Of a DNA stretch of 64,000 nt, positions 1 to 9,066 are shown one piece after another. A program made the position numbers and the translations under genes. Below the pieces are notes generated by a model. The model was not told the origin of the DNA and made no database searches. It saw only the letters and a list, made by a program, of their open reading frames with translations. The DNA comes from Streptomyces violaceoruber (GTDB lineage Bacteria > Actinomycetota > Actinomycetes > Streptomycetales > Streptomycetaceae), in the NCBI RefSeq assembly GCF_033406955.1, contig NZ_CP137734.1, forward strand, positions 8,122,001-8,186,000, read 5' to 3'. Position 1 is the first letter of the stretch. Every line of letters starts with the position of its first letter.

Positions 1-1
1 C

Positions 2-3000
2 GCCTACCTACCACTGGACCTGGCGTACCCCGACGAGCGACTGGAGTACGTCCTCGCCGACTCCGCCCCGCAGGTCGTCCTCGTGACCCCGGAGCAGCGC
101 GACCGGTTCGCGCGGCTGCTGGACCGCGCGAACGTGCCGGCCCGCCTGCTCGTATTGGGGGAGGAGCCCCCGCCCACCGCCGCGGAGCCCGGACCCGCGG
201 CCCGCTGGCACGACCCCGCGTACGTGATCTACACCTCCGGATCGACCGGCCGGCCCAAGGGCGTCGTCGTCCCCCACTCCAGCGTGGTGACGCTGCTCGC
301 CAACACCCGGCCCGTCATGGACTTCGGCCCGGACGACGTGTGGGTCCATTTCCACTCCTTCTCCTTCGACTTCGCCGTCTGGGAGCTGTGGGGCGCTCTC
401 ACGCACGGCGGTGAGCTGCTGGTGCCGGACTACGGTCTGACCCGTTCCCCGGTCGACTTCCACCGCCTGGTCCGCGAGCGCGGGGTCACGGTGCTCAACC
501 AGACCCCGTCGGCCTTCCACCGGTTCGCCGAGGCCGACCGGCACGCGGGCGAGCCGCTGCCCGCACTGCGCAGGATCATCTTCGGCGGCGAGGGACTGGA
601 CCTCGCACGGCTGCGCGACTGGGTGGCACGGCACGGCACCGAGTCGCCGGAACTGGTCAACATGTACGGCATCACCGAGACCACCGTCCACGTCACCCAC
701 CGCGTGCTGACCGCCGCCGACTTCGCCCCCGGCGACCGTGCCGCCAGCCCGATCGGCGGCCCGGTACCCGGCCTCGTCACCCACCTGCTCGACGACCGGC
801 TCCGCCCGGTGCCGCCGGGCCGGGTGGGCGCCATCTACGTCGCCGGCGACCAGGTGTCGCTCGGCTACCTCGGCAGGCCCGGGCTCACCGCCGGCCGGTT
901 CGTGGCGAACCCGTTCACGGCCGACGGATCCCGGATGTACCACACCGGCGACCTCGCCCGCCGCACCCTCGACGGGCAGCTGGAGTTCGCCGGCCGCGCC
1001 GACGACCAGGTGCAGCTCAAGGGCTTCCGCATCGAACCGGGCGAGGTGGAGTCCGCGATCCGCGACCTCGACGGCGTGGTGGACGCCGCCGTCACCGTGG
1101 CGGACACCGACGACCATCTGGTCGCGCACGTCGTGGGCCGGGTGCCCGCGGACCTCACCGGACTCCTGTCGGCGAAGCTGCCCGCGCACATGGTGCCCGG
1201 CCGGGTGCTGCCCGTGGACGCCCTGCCGCTGACGGTCAACGGCAAGCTCGACCGCAGGGCACTGGCCGAGCGCGCGACACGCACGCCGAGCGCGGAGCCC
1301 GCACCGCACGGCGGGAACGACTCCGTACTCGCCACACTCGTCGGCCTCTTCGCCGAGACGCTGCCCGGCTCCGCACCGGACGCCGACACCGACTTCTTCG
1401 CTGCCGGAGGCGACAGCATCGTCGCCATCACCGTGATCAACCGGGCCAGGGCGGCCGGCCTGCCCGTCGCACCCCGCGACGTGTTCCTGCTCCGGACACC
1501 CCGCGCGCTCGCGGAGCACCTGGCGACGCGCACACCGCCGCCCGAGGCTTCCTCCGCGCCCACCGGCCACCAGGACGGCCCGCTGCCACCGACACCGATC
1601 ATGCTGCGCCAACGCGAACTGGGCGGATCACTCGCCCGGTTCGCCCAGGCCAGGACAGTGTCCGCACCCGAAGGAACCGGTTTCGCCGACGCGGAACGCG
1701 CCGCGCGCGCCGTCGTCGCCGCCCACCCGGCCCTGCGGCTGCGGCTCCGCGTCGAGCACGGGGTGTGGTCGCTGAGCACGGAACCCGCCCGCGAGGTCGC
1801 GGTGACCCGCGGGTCCGGAACCGACGTGGCGCAGACGGCCGACGAGGCGGCCGGGCGGCTCGATCCGGAGAACGGCGACATCGTCGCGTTCACCTGGCTG
1901 GAGACCAGCCGCACCCTGGTGGTCGCCGTACACCACCTCGCCGTCGACGCCGTGTCCTGGCTGATCCTGCTGGACGACCTGGCCGCCGCGATGCGCGGGG
2001 CGGTCCCGGCACCGCCGACCACGCCCTACGCCGAGTACGCACGGGCGCTCACGCACCGGGCCGCACAGCAGACCGACGGCCTGGACCACTGGATCAGCAC
2101 GCTCGGCGCCCCCGCACCGCTGCCCGCCGCCGGGAAGCGGCGCGAGACGACAGTCGTCCTCGCCCCCGACGTGAGCGACCGCGTGACCCGCACCGCACCC
2201 GCCGCACTGGGCCTCGGCCTCACCGAGCTGCTGTGCGGCGCGCTGCGCACCGCGCTGACCCGCGTCCAGCGGACGCCCACCGATCTCGCGATCGACCTGG
2301 AACGGCACGGCCGGGTCCCGGCTCTCGACCACCACGACTACACCCGCACCGTCGGCTGGTTCACCGCCATCGCGCCCGTACGGCTCACCGCGCACACCGA
2401 CCCCGTCGCCGCGGCGCGCGAGGTCACCGCACGCCGGCCGGACGAGCACGCGCACGTGGCCTACGGCGGCCTCAGGTACCTCAACCCGCAGACCGCGCCG
2501 CTGCTCGGCACCGCCCGGCCGCAAGCGCTGTTCAACTACCTGGGCCGCGGTGCCGAGTCGGACGCACCGCGTCTCACCGGCGCCGACGCGGGCAGCCCGT
2601 ACGCCGTCGAGGTGAACGCCTGGACCGACGCGGCCACCGGCGGCCTGCACGCGGCCTTCACCCTCGCCGAGGGCGTCCCGGACGAGATCACCGAGCACTG
2701 GCACCGCGCACTGGAACGGATCGCCGATGCCGCCGCGACGGCCGAGCGCACGGCACCCGTCACTCCCCTCCAACGGGGCCTGTACTTCCAGGCCCAGCTC
2801 ACGGGCCCGGCCGGACACTACGTCGCCCAGAGCTACTTCACCTTCGAACGGCGCCTGGACCCGGACGCGTTGTCCCGGGCGGCGGCCTGTGTGCTCGCCC
2901 GGCACCCGGCCGCCGGCGCGGGCTTCACCACGGACGAGGACGGCAACCCCGTCCAAGTCCTCGCCGCGGGCCGCCGCATCGACGTCCACACGGTCGAGGC

Positions 3001-5833
3001 GGCGACGGACGCCGAGGTCGACGCCCTGCGCCTCGGGGACCGGGAACGCGGATTCGACCCCGCCGAGCCGCCGCTGATCCGCCTGACCGTGGTGCGCCTG
3101 CCCGACGACCGCGACGGCCTGCTGCTCAGCTACCACCTGCTGCTGTGGGACGGTTGGTCGCGCGAGATCGTGCTGCGCGACCTGTTCGACGCCTACCGTG
3201 CCGTCCTGGCGGGCGAGCCCCTCGACCCCGGGCCCGCCGCGCCGGGCTTCGAGGACCACGCCCGGGCCCTGGCCGCCAGGGACCCGGCCCCCTCGGAACG
3301 CTTCTGGGCACGGCACCTGGCCGGCCTGTCCGGCCCCACCCTGCTCGCCGGACCGGCGCCCGCCCTCCCCGACGACCTGCCGCGCGCACTCGCGCACACG
3401 CTGACCGCCGAACGGTCGGACGCGCTGAGGGCGGCCGCCAGGACGTACGGCGTCACGCTGAACTCGGTGCTGACGGGCGCCTTCGGCCTCCTCCTGGGCG
3501 CCCGCACCGGCCGTGCGGACGCCGTCTTCGGCGTGACCGTCTCCGGCCGCGAGGGCGAAGGGCTGGCCGACATCGTCGGCGTACTGCTCAACACCGTGCC
3601 CATGTGGACCCGGGCCCGGCCGCACGACACCGTCCGCGCCTACCTCACGGCCGTGCAGGAGGCCAGGGTCGACGCCATGGAGCACGAACACCTCGGGCTC
3701 GGCGAGATCCAGCGGGCCAGCGGCCACGACACACTGTTCGACAACCTGTTCGTCCTCCAGAACTTCCTGGACCTGGACGCCTTCGCCGAGATGAACGCCC
3801 GGCACGGCATCACCTCGGTGCGGGCCGACGACTCCACCCACTATCCCTTCACCTGGGTGGTCACCCCCGGCGACCGGCTCACCGTCAAACTGGAGTACCG
3901 CGACCACGACACCGCCCACGCCCGGGCCCTCCTCGACGACTACCTCCGGGTGCTCGACGACCTGGCCGGACGCAGCGGGGCCGCCGAGTCCCGCGCGCCG
4001 ATCGGCGCCCTGCCCGGCCTGGCCCCCGCCCCCGAGCCCGCGCCGCGCACCGGGATCGGCACGGACACCGTCGTGGACCGCTTCGACCGGGCGGCCGACC
4101 GGGAACCGGACCGGACGGCGCTGGTCGCCCACGGCTCCACCATGACCTTCGCGCACCTGCGGGACCGCAGCCGGGCCGTGGCGGGTGTGCTGGCCCGGCG
4201 CGGCATCGGCCCCGGGGCGACGGTGGGCCTCGCCCTCCCGCGCTCCCTGGACTCGATCGTGGCGCTCTTCGCCGTACTGCGCACCGGCGCCGCCTATGTG
4301 CCGCTGGAACTGGACCACCCCGACGAGCGGATCGCCGCCATCGTCGCGGACGCCCGCCCCGACGCCGTACTCACGGTGAGCGCCGTGACGCCCCGGCTCA
4401 CCGGCGGCCCGGACCTGATCGAGCTGGACCGGCCGCTGCCGGACGCCGAGTCGTGCGTGACCTTCGCGCCGGACGACCCCGACCGGCTGCGGCACCCCGC
4501 GTACACGATCTACACCTCCGGCTCGACCGGCCGGCCCAAGGGCGTGGTGACCGAGTACGCCGGACTCACCAACATGCTCGTCAACCACCGGCGCCGGATC
4601 TTCGAACCGGTCCTGGCGCGGCACGGTCACCGCACCTTCCGCGTCGCCCACACCGTGTCCTTCGCCTTCGACATGTCGTGGGAGGAGCTGCTGTGGCTCG
4701 CCGACGGCCACGAAGTGCACGTCTGCGACGAGGAGTTGCGCCGCGACGCACCCCGGCTGGTCGCGTACTGCCTGGAGCACGGGATCGACGTCGTCAACGT
4801 CACCCCGACCTACGCGCAGCAACTGCTCGCCGAGGGCCTGCTCGACGACCCGGCCCGCCGGCCCGCGCTGGTGCTGCTGGGCGGCGAGGCGGTCACCCCC
4901 GCACTGTGGAAGCGGCTGGCCGCGACCGAGGGCACCGTCGGCTACAACCTGTACGGCCCCACCGAATACACCATCAACACCCTTGGGGTCGGCACCTTCG
5001 AGTGCCCGGACCCGGTGGTGGGCGTCGCGATCGACAACACCGACGTGTACGTGCTGGACCCGTGGCTGCGGCCGCTGCCCGACGGCGTGCCCGGCGAGCT
5101 GTACGTCGCGGGGGTCGGCATCGCGCGCGGCTATCTCGGGCAGCCCGCCCAGACCGCGCACCGCTTCGTCGCCTGCCCGTTCGGCGCACCCGGCGAGCGC
5201 ATGTACCGCACCGGTGACCTGGTGGTGCGACGCCCCGACGGCAACCTGATGTACCTCGGCCGCACCGACCAGCAGGTCAAGATCCGCGGCCACCGGGTCG
5301 AACCCGGCGAGGTCGAGGCCGCGTTCGCCGCCCACCCCGCGGTGCGGTTCGTGGCCGCCGTCGCCCAGCCCGACCCGCAGGTCGACGGCGCCCACCGGCT
5401 GGCCGCCTACCTCGTGCTGGACGGTGCCGATCTGGCCGAGGTCGCCGCCCAGGTGGGCGCCTCGCTGCCGGACTTCCTGCGTCCCACCCACTACGCCCAG
5501 GTCGACCGCATCCCGCTGACCGTGAACGGGAAGGCCGACACCAAGGCGCTCCCGGAGGCCAGGCCGCTGGGCGCGCTGACCACGGCGGGGGAGCGCGCGC
5601 CGCGGACGGAGACCGAGACGACGGTGTGCGCACTCTTCGCCGAGGCCCTGGACCTGGACGACGACGAGGTGAGCGCCGTGAGCGACTTCGTGGCCCTCGG
5701 CGGCCACTCCATGCTGGCGGTGCGGCTGACCGGGCTGCTCCGCCGGGAGTACGGTCCAGTGATCACCATCCGAGATCTGTTCACCCTGCGAACCCCGGAA
5801 GCGATTGCCCGCCACCTCGATGACCACTCCTGA
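2..5833 (+). CDS. cchH: Coelichelin-type non-ribosomal peptide synthetase, C-terminal two-thirds (A-T-E-C-A-T)
   Basis: The gene is cut by the left window edge; the frame is open from base 2. Visible order: adenylation domain (to about base 1290), carrier with GGDS (Ser codon 1415-1417), epimerisation domain with HHxxxDxxSW (about 1550-2740), condensation domain (about 2755-4010), second adenylation domain (about 4060-5560), final carrier with GGHS near 5700. No thioesterase follows. Specificity residues read by eye: first A domain D-F-W-N-I-G-M-V-H, the threonine pattern; second A domain D-M-E-N-L-G-L-I-N, the pattern published for N5-hydroxyornithine in coelichelin synthetase. The set fits modules 2 and 3 of CchH, which makes the tris-hydroxamate siderophore coelichelin. 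The condensation motif reads HLLLWDG, so the second, normally catalytic His is Leu. The stop overlaps the next gene, indicating translational coupling. Confidence 0.93.
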   Translation, partial: AYLPLDLAYPDERLEYVLADSAPQVVLVTPEQRDRFARLLDRANVPARLLVLGEEPPPTAAEPGPAARWHDPAYVIYTSGSTGRPKGVVVPHSSVVTLLANTRPVMDFGPDDVWVHFHSFSFDFAVWELWGALTHGGELLVPDYGLTRSPVDFHRLVRERGVTVLNQTPSAFHRFAEADRHAGEPLPALRRIIFGGEGLDLARLRDWVARHGTESPELVNMYGITETTVHVTHRVLTAADFAPGDRAASPIGGPVPGLVTHLLDDRLRPVPPGRVGAIYVAGDQVSLGYLGRPGLTAGRFVANPFTADGSRMYHTGDLARRTLDGQLEFAGRADDQVQLKGFRIEPGEVESAIRDLDGVVDAAVTVADTDDHLVAHVVGRVPADLTGLLSAKLPAHMVPGRVLPVDALPLTVNGKLDRRALAERATRTPSAEPAPHGGNDSVLATLVGLFAETLPGSAPDADTDFFAAGGDSIVAITVINRARAAGLPVAPRDVFLLRTPRALAEHLATRTPPPEASSAPTGHQDGPLPPTPIMLRQRELGGSLARFAQARTVSAPEGTGFADAERAARAVVAAHPALRLRLRVEHGVWSLSTEPAREVAVTRGSGTDVAQTADEAAGRLDPENGDIVAFTWLETSRTLVVAVHHLAVDAVSWLILLDDLAAAMRGAVPAPPTTPYAEYARALTHRAAQQTDGLDHWISTLGAPAPLPAAGKRRETTVVLAPDVSDRVTRTAPAALGLGLTELLCGALRTALTRVQRTPTDLAIDLERHGRVPALDHHDYTRTVGWFTAIAPVRLTAHTDPVAAAREVTARRPDEHAHVAYGGLRYLNPQTAPLLGTARPQALFNYLGRGAESDAPRLTGADAGSPYAVEVNAWTDAATGGLHAAFTLAEGVPDEITEHWHRALERIADAAATAERTAPVTPLQRGLYFQAQLTGPAGHYVAQSYFTFERRLDPDALSRAAACVLARHPAAGAGFTTDEDGNPVQVLAAGRRIDVHTVEAATDAEVDALRLGDRERGFDPAEPPLIRLTVVRLPDDRDGLLLSYHLLLWDGWSREIVLRDLFDAYRAVLAGEPLDPGPAAPGFEDHARALAARDPAPSERFWARHLAGLSGPTLLAGPAPALPDDLPRALAHTLTAERSDALRAAARTYGVTLNSVLTGAFGLLLGARTGRADAVFGVTVSGREGEGLADIVGVLLNTVPMWTRARPHDTVRAYLTAVQEARVDAMEHEHLGLGEIQRASGHDTLFDNLFVLQNFLDLDAFAEMNARHGITSVRADDSTHYPFTWVVTPGDRLTVKLEYRDHDTAHARALLDDYLRVLDDLAGRSGAAESRAPIGALPGLAPAPEPAPRTGIGTDTVVDRFDRAADREPDRTALVAHGSTMTFAHLRDRSRAVAGVLARRGIGPGATVGLALPRSLDSIVALFAVLRTGAAYVPLELDHPDERIAAIVADARPDAVLTVSAVTPRLTGGPDLIELDRPLPDAESCVTFAPDDPDRLRHPAYTIYTSGSTGRPKGVVTEYAGLTNMLVNHRRRIFEPVLARHGHRTFRVAHTVSFAFDMSWEELLWLADGHEVHVCDEELRRDAPRLVAYCLEHGIDVVNVTPTYAQQLLAEGLLDDPARRPALVLLGGEAVTPALWKRLAATEGTVGYNLYGPTEYTINTLGVGTFECPDPVVGVAIDNTDVYVLDPWLRPLPDGVPGELYVAGVGIARGYLGQPAQTAHRFVACPFGAPGERMYRTGDLVVRRPDGNLMYLGRTDQQVKIRGHRVEPGEVEAAFAAHPAVRFVAAVAQPDPQVDGAHRLAAYLVLDGADLAEVAAQVGASLPDFLRPTHYAQVDRIPLTVNGKADTKALPEARPLGALTTAGERAPRTETETTVCALFAEALDLDDDEVSAVSDFVALGGHSMLAVRLTGLLRREYGPVITIRDLFTLRTPEAIARHLDDHS

Positions 5834-7520
5834 CACACAGCGGCCCCGCGCGGGGTCCCACATCCTCCGCACCGCCCTGCGGCGCAACGTCGGCGCGATG
5901 GCGTGGGGCACCCTCCTCATGGGTCTCTACCAGGCCGGTGAGACCGCCTTCCCCATCGCGCTCGGCCTGATCGTCGAGCACACCATGCGGGACCGGAGCC
6001 CGCAGGCGCTCGGCGTCTCCGTCGCCGCCCTGGCCGTGATCATCACGACGGTGTCCCTGTCCTGGCGGTTCGGGATGCGGATCCTGCAGAAGGCCAACAC
6101 CACGGAGGCGCACCACTGGCGGGTCCGGGTCGCGGGCCGCGGACTCCAGCCGGTGGCCAGGGACGTCGACCTCAAGTCCGGCGAGGTGCTGACCATCGCC
6201 ACCGAGGACGCCGACCAGACCGCCGACATCATCGAGGTGGTGCCGCTGCTGATCAGCTCGCTGGTGGCGGTGGTGATCGCGGCGGTGGCGCTGGGGCTGG
6301 CCGACGTCCGGCTCGGACTGCTGGTCATCGTGGGCACCGTCGCGATCCTGTCCGTCCTGAGCGTGATGTCCAGGCGCATCGGCTCCAGCACCCGCGAGCA
6401 GCAGGCCCGGGTGGCCCGGGCCGGCGCCAAGGTCGCCGACCTCATCATCGGCCTGCGCCCGCTGCACGGCTTCGGCGGCAACCACGCGGCGTTCCGCTCC
6501 TACCGCGAGATCAGCACGGAGGCGAAGCGCCAGTCCGTCACCGTCGCCCGGGTGAGCGGCGTCTACGCGGGCACGGCGCTCGCCCTCAACGCGGTGCTCG
6601 CCGCCGCGGTCACCCTCACGGCGGGCTGGCTGGCCTTCCGGGGCCGGATCGGCATCGGCGAGCTGGTCATGGCCGTGGGCCTCGCGCAGTTCATCATGGA
6701 ACCGCTGAAGCTGTTCTCGGAGATGCCCAAGTACGTGATGATCGCGCGTGCCTCGGCCGAACGGATGGCGCTCGTCCTCGCCGCGCCGCCGGTGACGACA
6801 CCGGGGACGGGGCGACCGGCCGCGGGCGGGGACCTGGAGGTCGACGGCGTGCGGCACGGGGCACTGCGCAAGGTGCGGTTCCGGGTCCGCGCCGGCGAGT
6901 TCGTGGCCGTCGCGGCGTACCAGCCGCTCGCGGCGGCCGATCTCGCCGCGGTCCTGGCCCTGAACGTCCCGCCCGACACCTACGAGGGGACGGTCCGGGT
7001 CGGCGGACGTGACCTCGCGGAACTGGCGGTCGAGGAGGTCCGCGAGCACCTGCTGGTCAACCCCTACGACGGCGAGATCTTCGCGGGCACCCTCCGTTCC
7101 AACATCGACCCCTCGGGCACCAGCCGGACCGTCCCCGAAGCCGTCGAGGCCTCGATGCTGACCGACGTCGTCGCCCTGCACCGCGAGGGACTCGACTACG
7201 CCGTCCGCGACCGCGGCGCCAACCTCTCCGGCGGGCAGCGCCAACGGCTGTCCCTGGCCCGCGCCCTGGCCGCCGACAGCGAGGTCCTGGTGCTGCGCGA
7301 CCCGACGACGGCCGTGGACGCGGTCACCGAACAGCTCATCGCGCGGGGCGTCGCCAAGCTGCGCCGGGACCGCACCACCCTGGTGATCACCAGCAGCCCC
7401 GCCCTGCTGGACGCCGCCGACCGCGTCCTCGTCCTGGACGAGGGCGTCATCACCGCCGAGGACACGCACCGCAACCTCCTCGCCACCGACGAGGCGTACT
7501 GCGTGGCGGTGACGCGGTGA
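5820..7520 (+). CDS. cchI: ABC half-exporter with degenerate ATPase domain, coelichelin cluster
   Basis: Fused membrane domain (about residues 20-310, several hydrophobic segments) and nucleotide-binding domain (about 330-566), the layout of type IV (MsbA-like) half-transporters; probably exports coelichelin. The start ATG at 5820 overlaps the NRPS stop by 14 bases. The ATPase domain is odd. The signature LSGGQRQR (about residue 468) is intact, but the P-loop after AGEFVAV reads AAYQPLAAAD, with no GxxGxGK and no Lys. Walker B reads VLVLRDPT (Asp to Arg, catalytic Glu to Asp), and the H-loop His is Ser (VITSSP). It should not bind ATP in its own P-loop but could supply the signature to a partner. 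In S. coelicolor a second exporter gene (cchG) lies upstream of the NRPS, outside this window, and is the obvious heterodimer partner (inference). Confidence 0.88.
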   Translation: MTTPDTQRPRAGSHILRTALRRNVGAMAWGTLLMGLYQAGETAFPIALGLIVEHTMRDRSPQALGVSVAALAVIITTVSLSWRFGMRILQKANTTEAHHWRVRVAGRGLQPVARDVDLKSGEVLTIATEDADQTADIIEVVPLLISSLVAVVIAAVALGLADVRLGLLVIVGTVAILSVLSVMSRRIGSSTREQQARVARAGAKVADLIIGLRPLHGFGGNHAAFRSYREISTEAKRQSVTVARVSGVYAGTALALNAVLAAAVTLTAGWLAFRGRIGIGELVMAVGLAQFIMEPLKLFSEMPKYVMIARASAERMALVLAAPPVTTPGTGRPAAGGDLEVDGVRHGALRKVRFRVRAGEFVAVAAYQPLAAADLAAVLALNVPPDTYEGTVRVGGRDLAELAVEEVREHLLVNPYDGEIFAGTLRSNIDPSGTSRTVPEAVEASMLTDVVALHREGLDYAVRDRGANLSGGQRQRLSLARALAADSEVLVLRDPTTAVDAVTEQLIARGVAKLRRDRTTLVITSSPALLDAADRVLVLDEGVITAEDTHRNLLATDEAYCVAVTR

Positions 7521-7550
7521 CGCGGTGACCGGGCCGACCGGGACCGGGCG

Positions 7551-7634
7551 GGACCGGGATCGGGCGGACCGGGATCGGGCGGACCGGGATCGGGCGGACC
7601 GGGATCGGGCGGACCGGGATCGGGCGGACCGGGG
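7551..7634. repeat. 15-bp tandem repeat, five perfect copies plus a partial
   Basis: GGACCGGGATCGGGC occurs five times head to tail (7551-7625), followed by a broken sixth copy. It fills the gap between the convergent ends of the exporter and esterase genes. A smaller GACGCGGT repeat precedes it at 7511-7527. No gene reads through it convincingly. It is probably a slipped-strand minisatellite; a role in termination is possible but not shown. Confidence 0.9.
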
Positions 7635-7658
7635 CCCGCCGGCCCGGTCGCGGCCCCC

Positions 7659-8753
7659 CTACGCGAGGGCCCAGGCCACGTCCCGCAGCAACGCGTGCCG
7701 CCAGCCCGCGCGGTCGTGGCCCGAGGCCGACCTGGAGACCCGCACGGTCGCACCGGCCTGTTCCGTCAGGGACTCGACGAGGGCGCAGTGGGGGAGCATC
7801 CGCCGCTCGTGTTCCCCCACGTCGAACGCGATCCGCAGCCCGGACAGGTCGGGACGCGCACGCAGCCGCGCCGCGATCGCGCCGCCGACCGGGCCGCCCA
7901 GCGGGTCCGGCAGATCCGCGGCGCCGGGCGTCCACCACAGCGACGCCGACTGACAGGCGACACGCGACACCAGCTCCGGGAACTCCAGCGCCGCGTACAG
8001 CGCGCTCAGACCCCCGAGGCTCTGCCCCGCGACCACCGTCCGGCCCGGGTCGGCCCGCACGCCGCTCCCGGCCACCAGGGGAAGCAACTCGTCCCGCACC
8101 GTCTCCCACAGCGCGGGCCGGCACCCGAACTCGGCGCCGCGGTCCCCGGCCGGGAGGAAGACCAGGGTGACCGGAGGCATCTCGCCGCTCGCGACGGCCG
8201 AGTCGAAGGCGGACGTCGCCGGGTGCAGGTACAGCCAGTCGTCCCCGTCGAGCAGCAGGACCACCGGCCCGCCCCCGCCCACCGGATGGACCCGCACGGT
8301 GCGCCGCCCGCCGAGCCGCTCGCTGGTCCAGCGCAGCCGGACGCGGGGCAGGGGCAGGACGTCGCCGGCGCCGACCAGGGGCCAGTGCGGCTGGGCCGGG
8401 GCGTCCGGGGTCGCGGCGACGGAGCGCTCGCCGCCCGCGCCCGCGGGGTTGTACGGGTCGGCGTACGCCTCCTCGCCCACGACGAACCGGTACGTCACCC
8501 GCAGCCGCGGCGGCATGCGCACCTCGGCGTACCAGCAGTCCGTGTCGCGCCAGCGCCGCAGGGGCACCGGCGCCGACCAGCTCTCGAAGACGATGCTCGC
8601 CGCCCGGGGTCCGCGCCGCAGGAACAGGGTCGTCCACCCGTCGCCGTCGGGTATCGACCGCGGTGTCGTCAGACCGTCCCAGAAGGCGTCGGTGCCGGGC
8701 ACGGCGGTCAGCCCGAACGGGGCGAAGGCGTCCTCCGCCCCCGCCCACCTCAT
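7659..8753 (-). CDS. cchJ: Siderophore esterase of the Fes/IroE family
   Basis: 364 residues. The N-terminal half is the beta-sandwich seen in enterochelin esterases (conserved YRFVVGEEAYADPYNP). The C-terminal half is an alpha/beta hydrolase with nucleophile elbow GQSLGG and the following segment typical of Fes, and a late His in SGHDRAGW. It corresponds to CchJ of the coelichelin cluster. In that pathway an esterase is thought to release or trim the assembled peptide, because the NRPS lacks a thioesterase; hydrolysis of ferri-siderophore after import is the alternative. No signal peptide is evident, so it should be cytoplasmic. It is transcribed away from the MbtH gene, and the iron box at 8803-8821 lies just upstream of its start. 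Confidence 0.88.
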   Translation of the reverse strand: MRWAGAEDAFAPFGLTAVPGTDAFWDGLTTPRSIPDGDGWTTLFLRRGPRAASIVFESWSAPVPLRRWRDTDCWYAEVRMPPRLRVTYRFVVGEEAYADPYNPAGAGGERSVAATPDAPAQPHWPLVGAGDVLPLPRVRLRWTSERLGGRRTVRVHPVGGGGPVVLLLDGDDWLYLHPATSAFDSAVASGEMPPVTLVFLPAGDRGAEFGCRPALWETVRDELLPLVAGSGVRADPGRTVVAGQSLGGLSALYAALEFPELVSRVACQSASLWWTPGAADLPDPLGGPVGGAIAARLRARPDLSGLRIAFDVGEHERRMLPHCALVESLTEQAGATVRVSRSASGHDRAGWRHALLRDVAWALA

Positions 8754-8802
8754 GAACGTCCCCTTGTGGAGCGGAAATCCGGAAGACTAAGCTCATCGCT
8801 CA

Positions 8803-8821
8803 TTAGGCGAGCCTAACCTAA
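8803..8821. promoter_or_regulatory. Iron box (DmdR1/IdeR-type operator)
   Basis: TTAGGCGAGCCTAACCTAA matches the actinobacterial consensus TTAGGTTAGGCTAACCTAA at 16 of 19 positions by hand count. It lies between the divergent esterase and MbtH genes, 20 bases upstream of the MbtH start, so one site can repress both when iron is plentiful. Binding by a DtxR-family repressor is inferred from the family. Confidence 0.9.
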
Positions 8822-8841
8822 TCCACTGGGAGGTACCGGGT

Positions 8842-9054
8842 ATGAGCACCAACCCCTTCGACGACGCCGACGGCCGCTTTCTGGTCCTGGTGAACGACGA
8901 GGGCCAGCACTCGCTCTGGCCGGCCTTCGCGGCGGTGCCGGGCGGATGGACGACCGTGTTCGAGGAGAACACCCGGGACGCCTGCCTGGCCTACGTCGAG
9001 GCCAACTGGACCGACCTGCGCCCACGTTCCCTCGCCCGGACCGCGGACGCCTGA
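8842..9054 (+). CDS. cchK: MbtH-like protein of the coelichelin cluster
   Basis: 70 residues, the usual length. It shows the MbtH hallmarks: an NPFDD start, LVLVNDEGQHSLWP, a WTTVFEE-type segment and a C-terminal NWTDLRP with the conserved tryptophans. MbtH proteins bind NRPS adenylation domains and are needed for their folding or activity, so this one should serve the NRPS at the left edge. The start is preceded by GGGAGGT 8-14 bases upstream and by the iron box. Transcription is divergent from the esterase. The symbol follows the usual naming of the S. coelicolor cluster from memory. Confidence 0.9.
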   Translation: MSTNPFDDADGRFLVLVNDEGQHSLWPAFAAVPGGWTTVFEENTRDACLAYVEANWTDLRPRSLARTADA

Positions 9055-9066
9055 GGCCGAGCCCCA

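Noticed and set aside
1628..5920. A 1430-codon open frame on the minus strand across the NRPS gene
   Set aside because: Its composition is the Gly/Arg/Val/Gln-rich type produced by reading antisense to a high-GC gene, it has no domains, and the plus strand encodes clear NRPS motifs over the whole span.
7551..7634. CRISPR-like array
   Set aside because: The units are directly adjacent without spacers; it is a plain tandem repeat.
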